The notes below the pieces were generated by a model. That model saw only the letters and a program-made list of their open reading frames with translations. It was not told the origin of the DNA and ran no database searches. Below are positions 36,812-44,936 of a stretch of DNA of 64,000 nucleotides, in pieces. The DNA comes from a virus. The stretch spans positions 1-64,000 of the IMG/VR virus record IMGVR_UViG_3300030333_008666; one strand, 5' to 3'. The translations under genes and the position numbers were made by a program. Within the stretch, counting starts at the first letter, position 1. Every line of letters starts with the position of its first letter.

Positions 36812-37242
36812 TTCATCTCCTCAACCATTTCAAACCACGTCCCATCTGGGTCTTTGCAGAAAAACACCTTTGCGCGACCATCTGGTGATAATGTTGGTTT
36901 GTTAATTGTTTCAATACCCTCTGATTTTAATGTCTCATAAAGAGAGTCCGCATCCGAGACAGTTAAAGCGACGTGAGAGCAGCCAACTTTCGTTATAAAT
37001 GCAGCTTCGTTGTCTTCTGGGTGGGATTTAAATTGTAATAATTCCAGCATATTGCCGTCCTGCAAAGTCATTTTAACAGTACGCACCTTTGTATTTTTTA
37101 GCCCAAGAAAGGTGTCGATATATTTGCCCTCCTCAACCTGATCTTTTTTGATTTCAAAGCCCAAAATTTTTGTATAAAAATTAATTGACCGATCAATATC
37201 TTTCACAACAATGCCAACATGTCTTCCGGAAACTTTTATCAT
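36808..37242 (-). CDS. VOC/glyoxalase-superfamily metalloenzyme
   Basis: 144 residues. Two betaalphabetabetabeta repeats: RHVGIVVKDIDRSINFYTKI and CSHVALTVSDADSLYETLKS. Likely metal ligands are the His of RHVGIV, Glu in LELLQF, His of SHVAL and Glu in TWFEMVEE. Family members include glyoxalase I, methylmalonyl-CoA epimerase and dioxygenases. With the sugar neighbours, an epimerase or isomerase is plausible, but the reaction cannot be read. Overlaps the methyltransferase and the TIM-barrel gene by 4 nt each. Confidence 0.78.
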   Translation of the reverse strand: MIKVSGRHVGIVVKDIDRSINFYTKILGFEIKKDQVEEGKYIDTFLGLKNTKVRTVKMTLQDGNMLELLQFKSHPEDNEAAFITKVGCSHVALTVSDADSLYETLKSEGIETINKPTLSPDGRAKVFFCKDPDGTWFEMVEEMK

Positions 37243-37958
37243 TTTTTAGCCACGGCCATCAACATAACCTCTTTAGAGAATCTAACATATTTATTAAGAC
37301 CCGCAGAGGGAGACCACGGTACCGGATCCAATGGAGCATACGGTATTGGCAAATAAGAAAAGAGTTTAGAAAAATATTTCAACCAGGGAAATTTCCAAAG
37401 AGTTGGAAGTTGGTAAAAATACTTCACTTCAACTTCAGCAAAGCCGGCCATCTTTAACGCATCTTCTAAGGAAGCTCTCGTAAAGGGTGTTACGTGTGTG
37501 TGATCGATATAAAACGCGTTTTTATAGTTGTGGGCCCAGCTTGGTGTCATAATCACAGCAGTGCCGTCATCGCTCAATGACTCGTAAGCAACTTTAAGCA
37601 AGCCCATGGGATTGTTCATGTGTTCTATAACTGATTTGCTGAAAACAAAATCATAGGATTTCCAGAGTTCACCTGGAGTTATTCCTTCTTCGAGATTGGT
37701 GGCGTAGACCTCATAGTCACTCAAAAGTTCAACGGTGCGCGGAGAAATATCAATGCCAGTGGGCTCGAAGCCCAAATCAGAAAACACCTTAACATATTCG
37801 CCGCGGCCGCAACCCAGATCTAAAATTTTTCCCGTTTTCCCAAACACATCTTTTAGCAGATGCTTTCCGAAGAGAAAAGGATACTCGCCATATGGCGCCT
37901 TCTCTTCCGAGTATGTTACATCCAAATATTCTGCTGAATTTAATATTGTTTTACTCAT
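37239..37958 (-). CDS. SAM-dependent methyltransferase, class I
   Basis: 239 residues. The SAM motif is ILDLGCGRGEYVKVFSDLGF with acidic ribose contact GIDIS; then FVFSKSVIEHMNNPMGLLK (post-I/II) and a C-terminal region suggesting a cap (YLPIPYAPLDPVPWSP). It is related to methyltransferases that act on sugars, phospholipids or quinones. In this cluster O- or C-methylation of a sugar nucleotide or glycan is likely. Overlaps the aminotransferase gene by 8 nt. Confidence 0.83.
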   Translation of the reverse strand: MSKTILNSAEYLDVTYSEEKAPYGEYPFLFGKHLLKDVFGKTGKILDLGCGRGEYVKVFSDLGFEPTGIDISPRTVELLSDYEVYATNLEEGITPGELWKSYDFVFSKSVIEHMNNPMGLLKVAYESLSDDGTAVIMTPSWAHNYKNAFYIDHTHVTPFTRASLEDALKMAGFAEVEVKYFYQLPTLWKFPWLKYFSKLFSYLPIPYAPLDPVPWSPSAGLNKYVRFSKEVMLMAVAKK

Positions 37959-39213
37959 CCTGCTTCACTCCTTTAATGCTAGTTTCTATCACATCGAACG
38001 CTTCATCGATTGCCTCTAGAGAAATTGTCAGTGGGGGTGCTAGCTTAATTGCGTTCTTAAACGTACAAACTGGCAAGACACCATTCCTAATACACTCCTT
38101 CACTATTGCTGTCGACTCGGGCGCTTCTTTGGTTATAATACCCGTAACCATTCCTTTAGTGTTTATATTTGTTATAATATCATATTCGAGGAGTTTTTTA
38201 GACCTTTTTTCAAAAAGGTCGCACTTAGCCTGAAAATCTCTGTGAAACTCCTCACTTGTTAAAAATTCAATGTTCGCTTTAGAGGCGGCGCAACAGACAG
38301 CATTGCCAGAGTGGGTACCACCAACAACTGCTTTTTTATCAACATCCACCAGCTCCTCTTTTGCTAATATTGCTGCCATTGGAAGAGATGAAGAAATTCC
38401 TTTTCCCAGACAGATTAAGTCTGGTTTTATATAATCGCCATAAGTCATATAGCCATACAATTCACCCATTCTATAAAACCCCGACTGTATTTCATCAAAA
38501 CAAACCAGTATGCCATTTTTTCTAGCGAACTCATATAAATCTTTTATGTATTTTTCAGGGTACATCCAAGCGCCCCAGCCCTGATAAGTTTCCAGGAAGA
38601 AAGCTGCAATATCTTTAGGATCACCCAAGGTCGATGGGTCAAACTCCTCGTTATTATATGGAAAATCAACAAAAACTATATCGTCATCGTGCAAGTTGGA
38701 CCAATCAGTGCTAGTTGCGCTACCACAAAGCATATCAGAGCCAAGTGTTCGACCATGGTAACTCCCATTAAAGGTGACAATATACTTTCTCTTATTTTTC
38801 TTTGCCCAAAATTTTATTAACTTACTGGCAATATCAGTTATTTCCGATCCCGAATTTAATAAGACAACTTTTTCGAAGTGGTCTGGGGATATTGCCAGGA
38901 GCTTTTCGATGAACTCATATCTGATTTCTGTATTATACAAGAATGCAAACATCAACTCGTCTGTTTGCTTTTTTATGGCTTCACATATATGGGGGTTGGA
39001 GTGACCCGCATTAGCAACAAAAATACCTGACGTCATGTCGATCCACTGGTTATTGTCCCTGTCGAAGATGGAAAAGTCTTTTGCGCGGTGCCAAACAACT
39101 GGCATTTGATTGCTCAGAGCTATTGATTCATATTTCTGCTTCTTTGCTGTTAAATTTGTACTCTGCAAAGTAAAGTTCTCGGAAATCTTTCGATGTTTTG
39201 TGTTAATTCTCAT
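37951..39213 (-). CDS. Class III PLP aminotransferase
   Basis: 420 residues. Class III signature: MTSGIFVANAGHSNPHICEA, LNSGSEITDIASKLIKFW, FNGSYHGRTLG, VCFDEIQSGFYRMGELYGY (PLP-phosphate and Asp contacts) and the Schiff-base Lys in LICLGKGISSSLPMAAILA. Homologues include glutamate-1-semialdehyde aminomutase and acetylornithine/4-aminobutyrate aminotransferases. It directly follows neuA, so an amino group may be placed on a keto sugar or nonulosonate-like acid. Substrate not visible. Overlaps on both sides. Confidence 0.85.
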   Translation of the reverse strand: MRINTKHRKISENFTLQSTNLTAKKQKYESIALSNQMPVVWHRAKDFSIFDRDNNQWIDMTSGIFVANAGHSNPHICEAIKKQTDELMFAFLYNTEIRYEFIEKLLAISPDHFEKVVLLNSGSEITDIASKLIKFWAKKNKRKYIVTFNGSYHGRTLGSDMLCGSATSTDWSNLHDDDIVFVDFPYNNEEFDPSTLGDPKDIAAFFLETYQGWGAWMYPEKYIKDLYEFARKNGILVCFDEIQSGFYRMGELYGYMTYGDYIKPDLICLGKGISSSLPMAAILAKEELVDVDKKAVVGGTHSGNAVCCAASKANIEFLTSEEFHRDFQAKCDLFEKRSKKLLEYDIITNINTKGMVTGIITKEAPESTAIVKECIRNGVLPVCTFKNAIKLAPPLTISLEAIDEAFDVIETSIKGVKQDE

Positions 39214-39908
39214 TTTTCTTGACCCTTGCCGAAATGCAACTCCAGCAGATTAAATTGTTCTTGAGTGTCGATCTCTATCACACTTTCAGTGACGTACGGA
39301 GATATCTTTTCGCCATATGTTGAACCACCATCAACTGTTGATTTTTTTATTATATCAATGTATCCGTTTGGATGATAGGCCACAGGGAATCTCTGTCGGG
39401 GGAGGTCCGCATAATCTTTGATACCCTCGAAATCTTCAAACAAGCCAACACAAAATCCGTCCGCATTGATTTTAAAAAATTTATATGGTGACTCAGGGAG
39501 AGCATGCATAGAACGAAGACCTGTGGCGTCCTGAACGAGCGCTCGACCATAATATACAGCAATTGCATCATCTAGAGTTTTTGGATTTCTAATTGGTGTC
39601 GTTGGTCGAATAAAGGCAACTTCGCTGACGTCTATCTGGGAAAAGAAGTGTTCAAGTACCCCGAGGTCAGGAGACTCATCTTTTGACAACTCTGCGGGTC
39701 TTAAAAATGGCACCTCTGCGCCATAATGCTTTGAAATAGCTGCTATTTCTTCATCTTCGGTGGAAACAATAATCCGCCCAATTCTAGCACTTGCTTGACA
39801 GGCTTTTATTGAGTGCGCAATCAAAGGTATTCCGCCTAGTAATTTTATATTTTTCCTAGGAACACCCTTGCTCCCGCCCCGGGCGGGTATCAGCGCCGTC
39901 ATTGCCAT
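39210..39908 (-). CDS. neuA: NeuA-like CMP-nonulosonate cytidylyltransferase
   Basis: 232 residues. N-terminal IPARGGSKGVPRKNIKLLGG is the CTP-binding loop of NeuA/KdsB-type enzymes, followed by IVSTEDEEIAAISKHYGAEV, FLRPAEL and IRPTTPIRN. The C-terminal PVAYHPNGYIDIIKKS matches NeuA/SpsF and LegF-type proteins. It would activate a 3-deoxy-2-ketoaldonic acid to the CMP sugar. It lies 2 nt from neuB and overlaps the aminotransferase gene. This is one of only two nucleotidyltransferases for sugars in the cluster (the other is the HldE-type protein). Confidence 0.87.
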   Translation of the reverse strand: MAMTALIPARGGSKGVPRKNIKLLGGIPLIAHSIKACQASARIGRIIVSTEDEEIAAISKHYGAEVPFLRPAELSKDESPDLGVLEHFFSQIDVSEVAFIRPTTPIRNPKTLDDAIAVYYGRALVQDATGLRSMHALPESPYKFFKINADGFCVGLFEDFEGIKDYADLPRQRFPVAYHPNGYIDIIKKSTVDGGSTYGEKISPYVTESVIEIDTQEQFNLLELHFGKGQEK

Positions 39909-39910
39909 AA

Positions 39911-40750
39911 TTAAAGAGTATCAACAGTGCGAAGCTTCTTGGCAATTTGCAATTCTACCTCTGTTACTCGCTTAACACCGTCGCCTAGGCTTTTTTCAAT
40001 CTCACGAATATATTGAGTAAGTTTTCGCAGCCCACCAACTTCCAAAGAGGATGCCTGATCTGAGCCATACATCGAGCGATCCAATGTGATGTGCCTTTCA
40101 ACACTAGTTGCGCCCAAGGTAACAGCTGCACAAGTCACAATGATTCCAACTTCGTGGCCACTATATCCAACATCACAATTAAAAGTTTCTTGCAAAGTTT
40201 GGATCGTTCTCAGGTTGGCATCTTCTGTTTTCATTGGATAACTACTGTTGCAGTGCATAAGCTCAAACGGACAATTCGCATCCTTGAAAATCTTAACTGC
40301 ATCTGTAATCTGCTCCAGTGTGCTCATCCCTGTAGAAATAAAAGTGTGGCGACCCTCCTCTGCAATTGCTTCCAGCAGTTTTCGATGCGTCAACATTGCA
40401 GATGCCACCTTATTATATTTTAAATTATAATTGCGAATGAACAATTGACTTTCTACATCCCAAGCGGATGCCGTCCACTCGATGCCTTTAGAGCGACAAT
40501 AACGGTCGATCTCATCGTAATCTTTTTTGGTGAATTCGAGACCAAGCTTCTGCTCGCGGTTGGTGGTGCCCCATGGGCTTTCGCGTGGACGATCTAGATC
40601 TGCCGCAGAATAAACAGCCTCGACTGTTCTTTTTTGAAATTTAACCAACTGACAATCGCTCTCAACAGCTGCGTCGATTAGTTGCTTGGCGATGTTCAAA
40701 TCGCCGTTGTGATTGATGCCGATTTCAGCAATAATAAAAGTCTTACTCAT
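39911..40750 (-). CDS. neuB: NeuB-like nonulosonate synthase lacking the SAF domain
   Basis: 279 residues. IAEIGINHNGDLNIAKQLID, QLVKFQKRTVEAVYS, the VGYSGHEVGI loop and VERHITLDRSMYGSDQASSL define NeuB (condensation of PEP with an acetamido or hydroxy sugar). Typical bacterial NeuB is ~340-350 residues with a C-terminal antifreeze-like SAF domain. Here the protein ends just after the barrel (KRVTEVELQIAKKLRTVD). No NeuC-type epimerase lies in the window. Substrate may be a hexose or another aldose rather than ManNAc. A possible promoter and a hairpin lie in the 83-nt gap upstream. Confidence 0.87.
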   Translation of the reverse strand: MSKTFIIAEIGINHNGDLNIAKQLIDAAVESDCQLVKFQKRTVEAVYSAADLDRPRESPWGTTNREQKLGLEFTKKDYDEIDRYCRSKGIEWTASAWDVESQLFIRNYNLKYNKVASAMLTHRKLLEAIAEEGRHTFISTGMSTLEQITDAVKIFKDANCPFELMHCNSSYPMKTEDANLRTIQTLQETFNCDVGYSGHEVGIIVTCAAVTLGATSVERHITLDRSMYGSDQASSLEVGGLRKLTQYIREIEKSLGDGVKRVTEVELQIAKKLRTVDTL

Positions 40751-40833
40751 TTTTTTTCCTTAGTGAAAACAAGGGGAAACACCCTTTGTGCTTAATTGTT
40801 ATTTTAACATATTCTACAATTGTTTTAAAAAAA
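40751..40833 (-). promoter_or_regulatory. Intergenic region with possible promoter and hairpin upstream of neuB
   Basis: An 83-nt A/T-rich gap inside an otherwise overlapping operon. On the minus strand it reads a weak TTAAAA-17-TAAAAT pair (about 40821-40793), then an imperfect stem-loop at 40770-40788 with six of seven pairs, followed by a short T run, and the neuB ribosome site AAGGAAAA. The hairpin could end upstream transcription or stabilise the 5' end of the neuB message. Both readings are weak by eye. Confidence 0.3.
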
Positions 40834-41784
40834 TTATTTAATTGAAAGAGGGCCCTTCTCAAAAGAATCGTACCAAGCGCCAGGATGTAAATTGACAATC
40901 TTTACGCCCTTCTTTTTGGCGCTAGCATTGACAATGTTAAAATCATTCAACACATGGTTCCCTATAACCTTCCAATGGCCTACGGCGCCTGGGGGGATAA
41001 ACCTTTCTGAATTTTGATTGTTTTTTGCATAGCCGGTGGTATAATCTAAATCAACTCCCGCAAGATAAATTGGATTACACCCCATTAATATAGCGAAAGA
41101 CAGAGCAAAAACCGCAACAGTGCATCCGGTGCCATAGTGCTTATCAAAACCCGTGTATTCCTGAAGCTCTTCCTGAAGGGTTTTGCGGCTTGAGTCAATC
41201 CTGTGGCAGCACTTTTTTGTTTTCGACCATGCTGCACATGGATAGTTCATAAAAACAGGATCGCATCTCACCTTCTCATAAGCGGCTCGATCAGCTGGCT
41301 GCCACATGTACGGATTGTTCCCATAAAAAGAATATTCTAAGCTTTGGCGTGCTTCGAAGAACTTTCGAAAATTATTAAGTATTTTTGTGCACGTATGCCC
41401 TTTGAAGTGTCTTGTATCATATGGTAAATAATCAAACTTGCCCAGCTGGTCGATGAGATCATAATCAGTCATGTCAGCATTGTCGGCGAAAAGAACCGGC
41501 ACGTTAAAAACATTATAAGCATCGGCAGGGTATCCTTGATACTGCCACCAGCCATCGTTTAACAGTCCAGACTTTAAAGTGAACTCTCCGTTTGATATAA
41601 CCCAGTAATCTGGCTTGGTTTCAAAATAATCGAACCAGTTATTAACTGAGATTCTTAGCAGTTTGTCTTCCATTTGCAGTTTTTGTATTTGCTCTTTAAA
41701 CGGATCGATGCTCGGGCCATGGCCTGCAATTACACATGGTTTACCTTTGTGTTTGTCAATTATATCCTTGTATGATAACTTCAT
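40834..41784 (-). CDS. DUF115/GT42-like glycosyltransferase
   Basis: 316 residues from the ATG at 41784, preceded by GGGAGG, which fits better than the longer frame to 41850 that would run into the RmlB-like gene. The N-terminal PCVIAGHGPSIDPF and the C-terminal GTGCTVAVFALSFAILMGCN followed by PIYLAGVDLDY are the two signatures of DUF115-type and CstII-like (GT42) proteins, which use CMP-nonulosonates in flagellin or LPS glycosylation. A link with the NeuB/NeuA genes just downstream is natural. The middle part has many Trp and Tyr residues (YSFYGNNPYMWQ). No TM segment. Confidence 0.78.
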   Translation of the reverse strand: MKLSYKDIIDKHKGKPCVIAGHGPSIDPFKEQIQKLQMEDKLLRISVNNWFDYFETKPDYWVISNGEFTLKSGLLNDGWWQYQGYPADAYNVFNVPVLFADNADMTDYDLIDQLGKFDYLPYDTRHFKGHTCTKILNNFRKFFEARQSLEYSFYGNNPYMWQPADRAAYEKVRCDPVFMNYPCAAWSKTKKCCHRIDSSRKTLQEELQEYTGFDKHYGTGCTVAVFALSFAILMGCNPIYLAGVDLDYTTGYAKNNQNSERFIPPGAVGHWKVIGNHVLNDFNIVNASAKKKGVKIVNLHPGAWYDSFEKGPLSIK

Positions 41785-41794
41785 GTGTGCCTCC

Positions 41795-42739
41795 CTACCA
41801 TTTAAAATTCTCTTTATAATACTTGACAATGGCAGGCAGTTCTTTATCAAAAACTCTTTGAGGAGCCCAACCTAAGCCTCTAAGTTTAGTGTCGTCAAGA
41901 GCATAGCGAACGTCCTGACCTTTTCTTTTGTAAGAGAAGTCAATCCACTCGGTGTCTTTTGAGGGCTTGTAAGTATTAATAATTTTATTCACAGTCTCCA
42001 GATTGGTTTGTTCAAAGCCGCCAGCCACATTGTATATTTCGTTCATTTTTCCAGATTCAATGATGGTCATAACTGCCGCTGCTGTGTCATCTGCATGGAG
42101 CCAGTTTCTAATTGGTGTACCATCATTATGAAGTCGAATCTTCTTTTTTCGATTTAAATTTTTAACTGACAAGGGTATTAATTTTTCTGGATATTGTCCT
42201 ATTCCGTAATTGTTGGTGGGCCTTAAGATAATATAATTTATATCATATGTTCTGGCCCAAGCTAGCACCAGCATGTCAGCCGCGGCTTTGGCGGCCGAGT
42301 ATGGATTGCTGGGCTTAAGCATATCTGTCTCTACGTGCGCACCATGATCAATATCTCCGTAAACCTCATCTGTGCTGAAGTGGAAAAAGATTGGGCGACT
42401 GCCAACGTTAACTGGTTTAAATCGTATGAGATCTAGCAGGTTCTTTGTGCCAATAATATTACTATCAATAAATTCATCACTGTTGATTATGCTATTCCCC
42501 ACGTGGGACTCAGCGGCGGTATTAATCACATAATCACAATCATACAAATGTTTTAAATCTTTAATGTCAGTATTTTCAAATCTGAACGTTTTATAGGCCT
42601 CAAATTCTTTTAAATATTCTACATTTGCAGCGTAGGTGCATTTATCTACACCATATACTCTCCAGCCCATCTGCAGACATTTTCGAGTGACATAGGAGCC
42701 AATAAATCCTAAACAACCAGTGATATAGACAATTTTCAT
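41795..42739 (-). CDS. RmlB-like NDP-glucose 4,6-dehydratase
   Basis: 314 residues. Extended SDR with ITGCLGFIGSYVTRKCLQMG, NTAAESHVGNSI, the catalytic FSTDEVYGDI and YSAAKAAADML, ILRPTNNYGIGQYPEKLIPL and WLHADDTAAAV. These are typical of dTDP- and CDP-glucose 4,6-dehydratases, producing the 4-keto-6-deoxyglucose nucleotide. It overlaps by ATGA with the E1/RfbH-like gene, which uses the CDP form, so CDP-glucose is the likeliest substrate. No RmlA/RfbF-type nucleotidyltransferase is in the window, so the host would supply the NDP-glucose. Confidence 0.87.
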   Translation of the reverse strand: MKIVYITGCLGFIGSYVTRKCLQMGWRVYGVDKCTYAANVEYLKEFEAYKTFRFENTDIKDLKHLYDCDYVINTAAESHVGNSIINSDEFIDSNIIGTKNLLDLIRFKPVNVGSRPIFFHFSTDEVYGDIDHGAHVETDMLKPSNPYSAAKAAADMLVLAWARTYDINYIILRPTNNYGIGQYPEKLIPLSVKNLNRKKKIRLHNDGTPIRNWLHADDTAAAVMTIIESGKMNEIYNVAGGFEQTNLETVNKIINTYKPSKDTEWIDFSYKRKGQDVRYALDDTKLRGLGWAPQRVFDKELPAIVKYYKENFKW

Positions 42740-44085
42740 TTAAAAAACTCCTTCACGGTTTCCTCAATATAATCAAGCTTTTCTTCTGTTATACCGGCAT
42801 AAGTGCCTAGAAAAAAAGAGTTTTTTGTAACTTCGTGCGCAATCGGGAAACGCTCTTTTAAGTTATTGTACTTTTGAGCCAGGCCCTGATACCCGGGATG
42901 ATATAGAATGTTGCCAGAGAAGTACGAGCGAGTCTGAATCTTTGCTCTTTCCAAATGAGAGACAAGTTCGTATTTTGTGAATTTATCATTCTCCTTAACT
43001 GTTAGCAAAAAAGCAAACCAGTCTGGATCTGAATGAGGAGTTGCCTTTGGCAAGTGAAGATATTGTTCATACGGTTTAAAAATCTTTGTGAGTCGATTAA
43101 AGTTTTCCTTCCGAGACTCGTGAAATCCATCAATCTTTTTCATCTGCTCAAGGCCAATGGCCGCTTGTAATTCAAGTGGTTTTAAGTTATATCCGATCTC
43201 ATCAAAAACATACCTATGATCGTATTTAATCTCTGGTGCGCCGGGTAGCCAACCTCGAAAACGATTGCCGCATGCGGTTCCACACATGACATTGCCGGGT
43301 TTCTGACTGTTACAATAACATGCTCGACCCCAATCGCGAAAACTAGCCAATACCTGTCTTAATTTGGCAGAATCAGCAGCGACATAGCCACCCTCTCCGA
43401 GTGTGATATGATGGGCAGGGTAGAAAGAACACGTAGACATAGCACCAAAAGATCCAAGCTTTTTATCTTTATAAGTTGAGCCTAGAGCATCACAACAGTC
43501 TTCTAAAAATATCAAATCATATTTTTCAACCAAGTGCATCAACCTATCCATGTCTGGTGGATTTCCCAAAACATGAGCGAAAACAATGCCTTTGATGTCT
43601 CTATGAAGGTCGTTGCGCAATTGTCTCTCCACTTGATCTAGATCCAAATTCAAGCTTGGAAGTGTAACGTCAACAAATACTGGCTCAAAGCCGCACTGAA
43701 TTAGTGGATTCAACGTTGTTGGGAAACAAACGACAGGGGTAATGAATTTGTCTCCCTTTTTTAAAGGGAATCGCTTCTGGATGTATTTATCAGAAGATGT
43801 AAGCGCTGCCATCATTAAAAGATTAGCGGAGCTTCCAGAATTTGTCAGCACACCATCTTTCTTTCCTAAATGCTTGGCAAACGATGTTTCGAATTGACGA
43901 CCCTTTGATCCTAAAATCAACCAGCCGTCTAGTATCGCATCAACCGCTGCAACATACTCATCGCTAGAAAACATTGGACCCGAATAGGATACCCAATCTT
44001 GACCAGCAACAAAAGATTCCTGCTTCTCTGTGGCAACATATTGCTTTACCAGTGCTCTAATTTGATCTAGTATTTCTTGACTCAC
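42736..44085 (-). CDS. rfbH: CDP-4-keto-6-deoxyglucose 3-dehydratase (E1, RfbH-like, [2Fe-2S])
   Basis: 449 residues. LTNSGSSANLLMMAAL, FLEDCCDALGSTY and SFYPAHHITLGEGG: His replaces the PLP Lys as in E1. The [2Fe-2S] ligands are present as C198-x57-C256-x1-C258-x9-C268. Characterised E1 has C-x57-C-x1-C-x7-C, so the last spacing is two longer. The motif ASFRDWGRACYC and DHRYVFDEIGYNLKPLELQA agree with E1. The enzyme needs an E3-type reductase, not visible here, so the host may supply electrons. Product: CDP-3,6-dideoxy-4-keto-hexose, the acceptor of YerE in yersiniose synthesis. Confidence 0.9.
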   Translation of the reverse strand: MSQEILDQIRALVKQYVATEKQESFVAGQDWVSYSGPMFSSDEYVAAVDAILDGWLILGSKGRQFETSFAKHLGKKDGVLTNSGSSANLLMMAALTSSDKYIQKRFPLKKGDKFITPVVCFPTTLNPLIQCGFEPVFVDVTLPSLNLDLDQVERQLRNDLHRDIKGIVFAHVLGNPPDMDRLMHLVEKYDLIFLEDCCDALGSTYKDKKLGSFGAMSTCSFYPAHHITLGEGGYVAADSAKLRQVLASFRDWGRACYCNSQKPGNVMCGTACGNRFRGWLPGAPEIKYDHRYVFDEIGYNLKPLELQAAIGLEQMKKIDGFHESRKENFNRLTKIFKPYEQYLHLPKATPHSDPDWFAFLLTVKENDKFTKYELVSHLERAKIQTRSYFSGNILYHPGYQGLAQKYNNLKERFPIAHEVTKNSFFLGTYAGITEEKLDYIEETVKEFFK

Positions 44086-44936
44086 ACTAACTCCATGAAT
44101 GTTTTTTCTATACCCGTTTGTAACCCATCAAGGGTAATATTATTTTCTTTAACTATCTGATGTAGCACTGAGCCAGAACCAGTATATGATTTTCCCATTT
44201 TGCTACTTTTGACAATCACTTGACCGGTCATGTTCTTTTGTGCATATACCAACTCAGCAACATCTTTCAATGTCTTCTTGGGACCATTATAACACATATT
44301 AACATCCGTTGGTAATTCTTTTGTTTCAAAATTGTTTATATAAACCTCAACAACTTTACACAAATCACCAACATAAAAATAATCCATCTTTTTGTCTTCT
44401 TCTATGACCATCTGTTGACTTTTCAAGCACCTAGTAATTGCAGTTTTTACTAGGCGAGTAGAGTTCTCTTTTGGGCCAAAACATCCAAAAAGTCTTAAGT
44501 TCACCATATTTTCATTGCGTAAGACATTTTTTGCCACAATCCGCTTCGACATCCCGTAATAATCAACTGGAAAGCGAGTGGATAACTCATTTTCCTTGAG
44601 ATTTTCGATACTTAGTGCTCTGTTGAATTCAGCGCCAGAAGCAAAGTTTATAAGCAGTTTAAAGCGATCTTTTTGGCGCTTTAAATTGTCAAACATGTGT
44701 ATGTTGTCAACAAAGTCTTGTTCAGCATCTTCTCTAATTCGACTGCCGCCTTTAACGGCGCAATGCAAAATGACATCGACTTTGTTTTTAATAAAAAAAT
44801 TACTAACAGAAGGCAGACTACAAAAATCTAAATTGCTTCGATTTGCCAGAAAGAGTTTATATCCCTTATCTGAAAAATGTTCTGTCAGTTCCCTTCCTAA
44901 AAATCCATTACACCCAGTGATTAAGATGTTTGTCAT
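44082..44936 (-). CDS. NAD(P)-dependent sugar epimerase/4-keto reductase
   Basis: 284 residues, extended SDR: ILITGCNGFLGRELTEHFSD, ILHCAVKGGS, INFASGAEF (Ser), YYGMSKRIVAKNV (YxxxK) and NLRLFGCFGPKENSTRLV. These fit the RfbJ/YerF-type reductases that reduce the 4-keto group of dideoxyhexoses. It overlaps both the E1-like gene and panB by 4 nt. By position it would be the reductase that finishes the E1 or E1/YerE-type product. YerF identity is inference. Confidence 0.78.
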   Translation of the reverse strand: MTNILITGCNGFLGRELTEHFSDKGYKLFLANRSNLDFCSLPSVSNFFIKNKVDVILHCAVKGGSRIREDAEQDFVDNIHMFDNLKRQKDRFKLLINFASGAEFNRALSIENLKENELSTRFPVDYYGMSKRIVAKNVLRNENMVNLRLFGCFGPKENSTRLVKTAITRCLKSQQMVIEEDKKMDYFYVGDLCKVVEVYINNFETKELPTDVNMCYNGPKKTLKDVAELVYAQKNMTGQVIVKSSKMGKSYTGSGSVLHQIVKENNITLDGLQTGIEKTFMELV

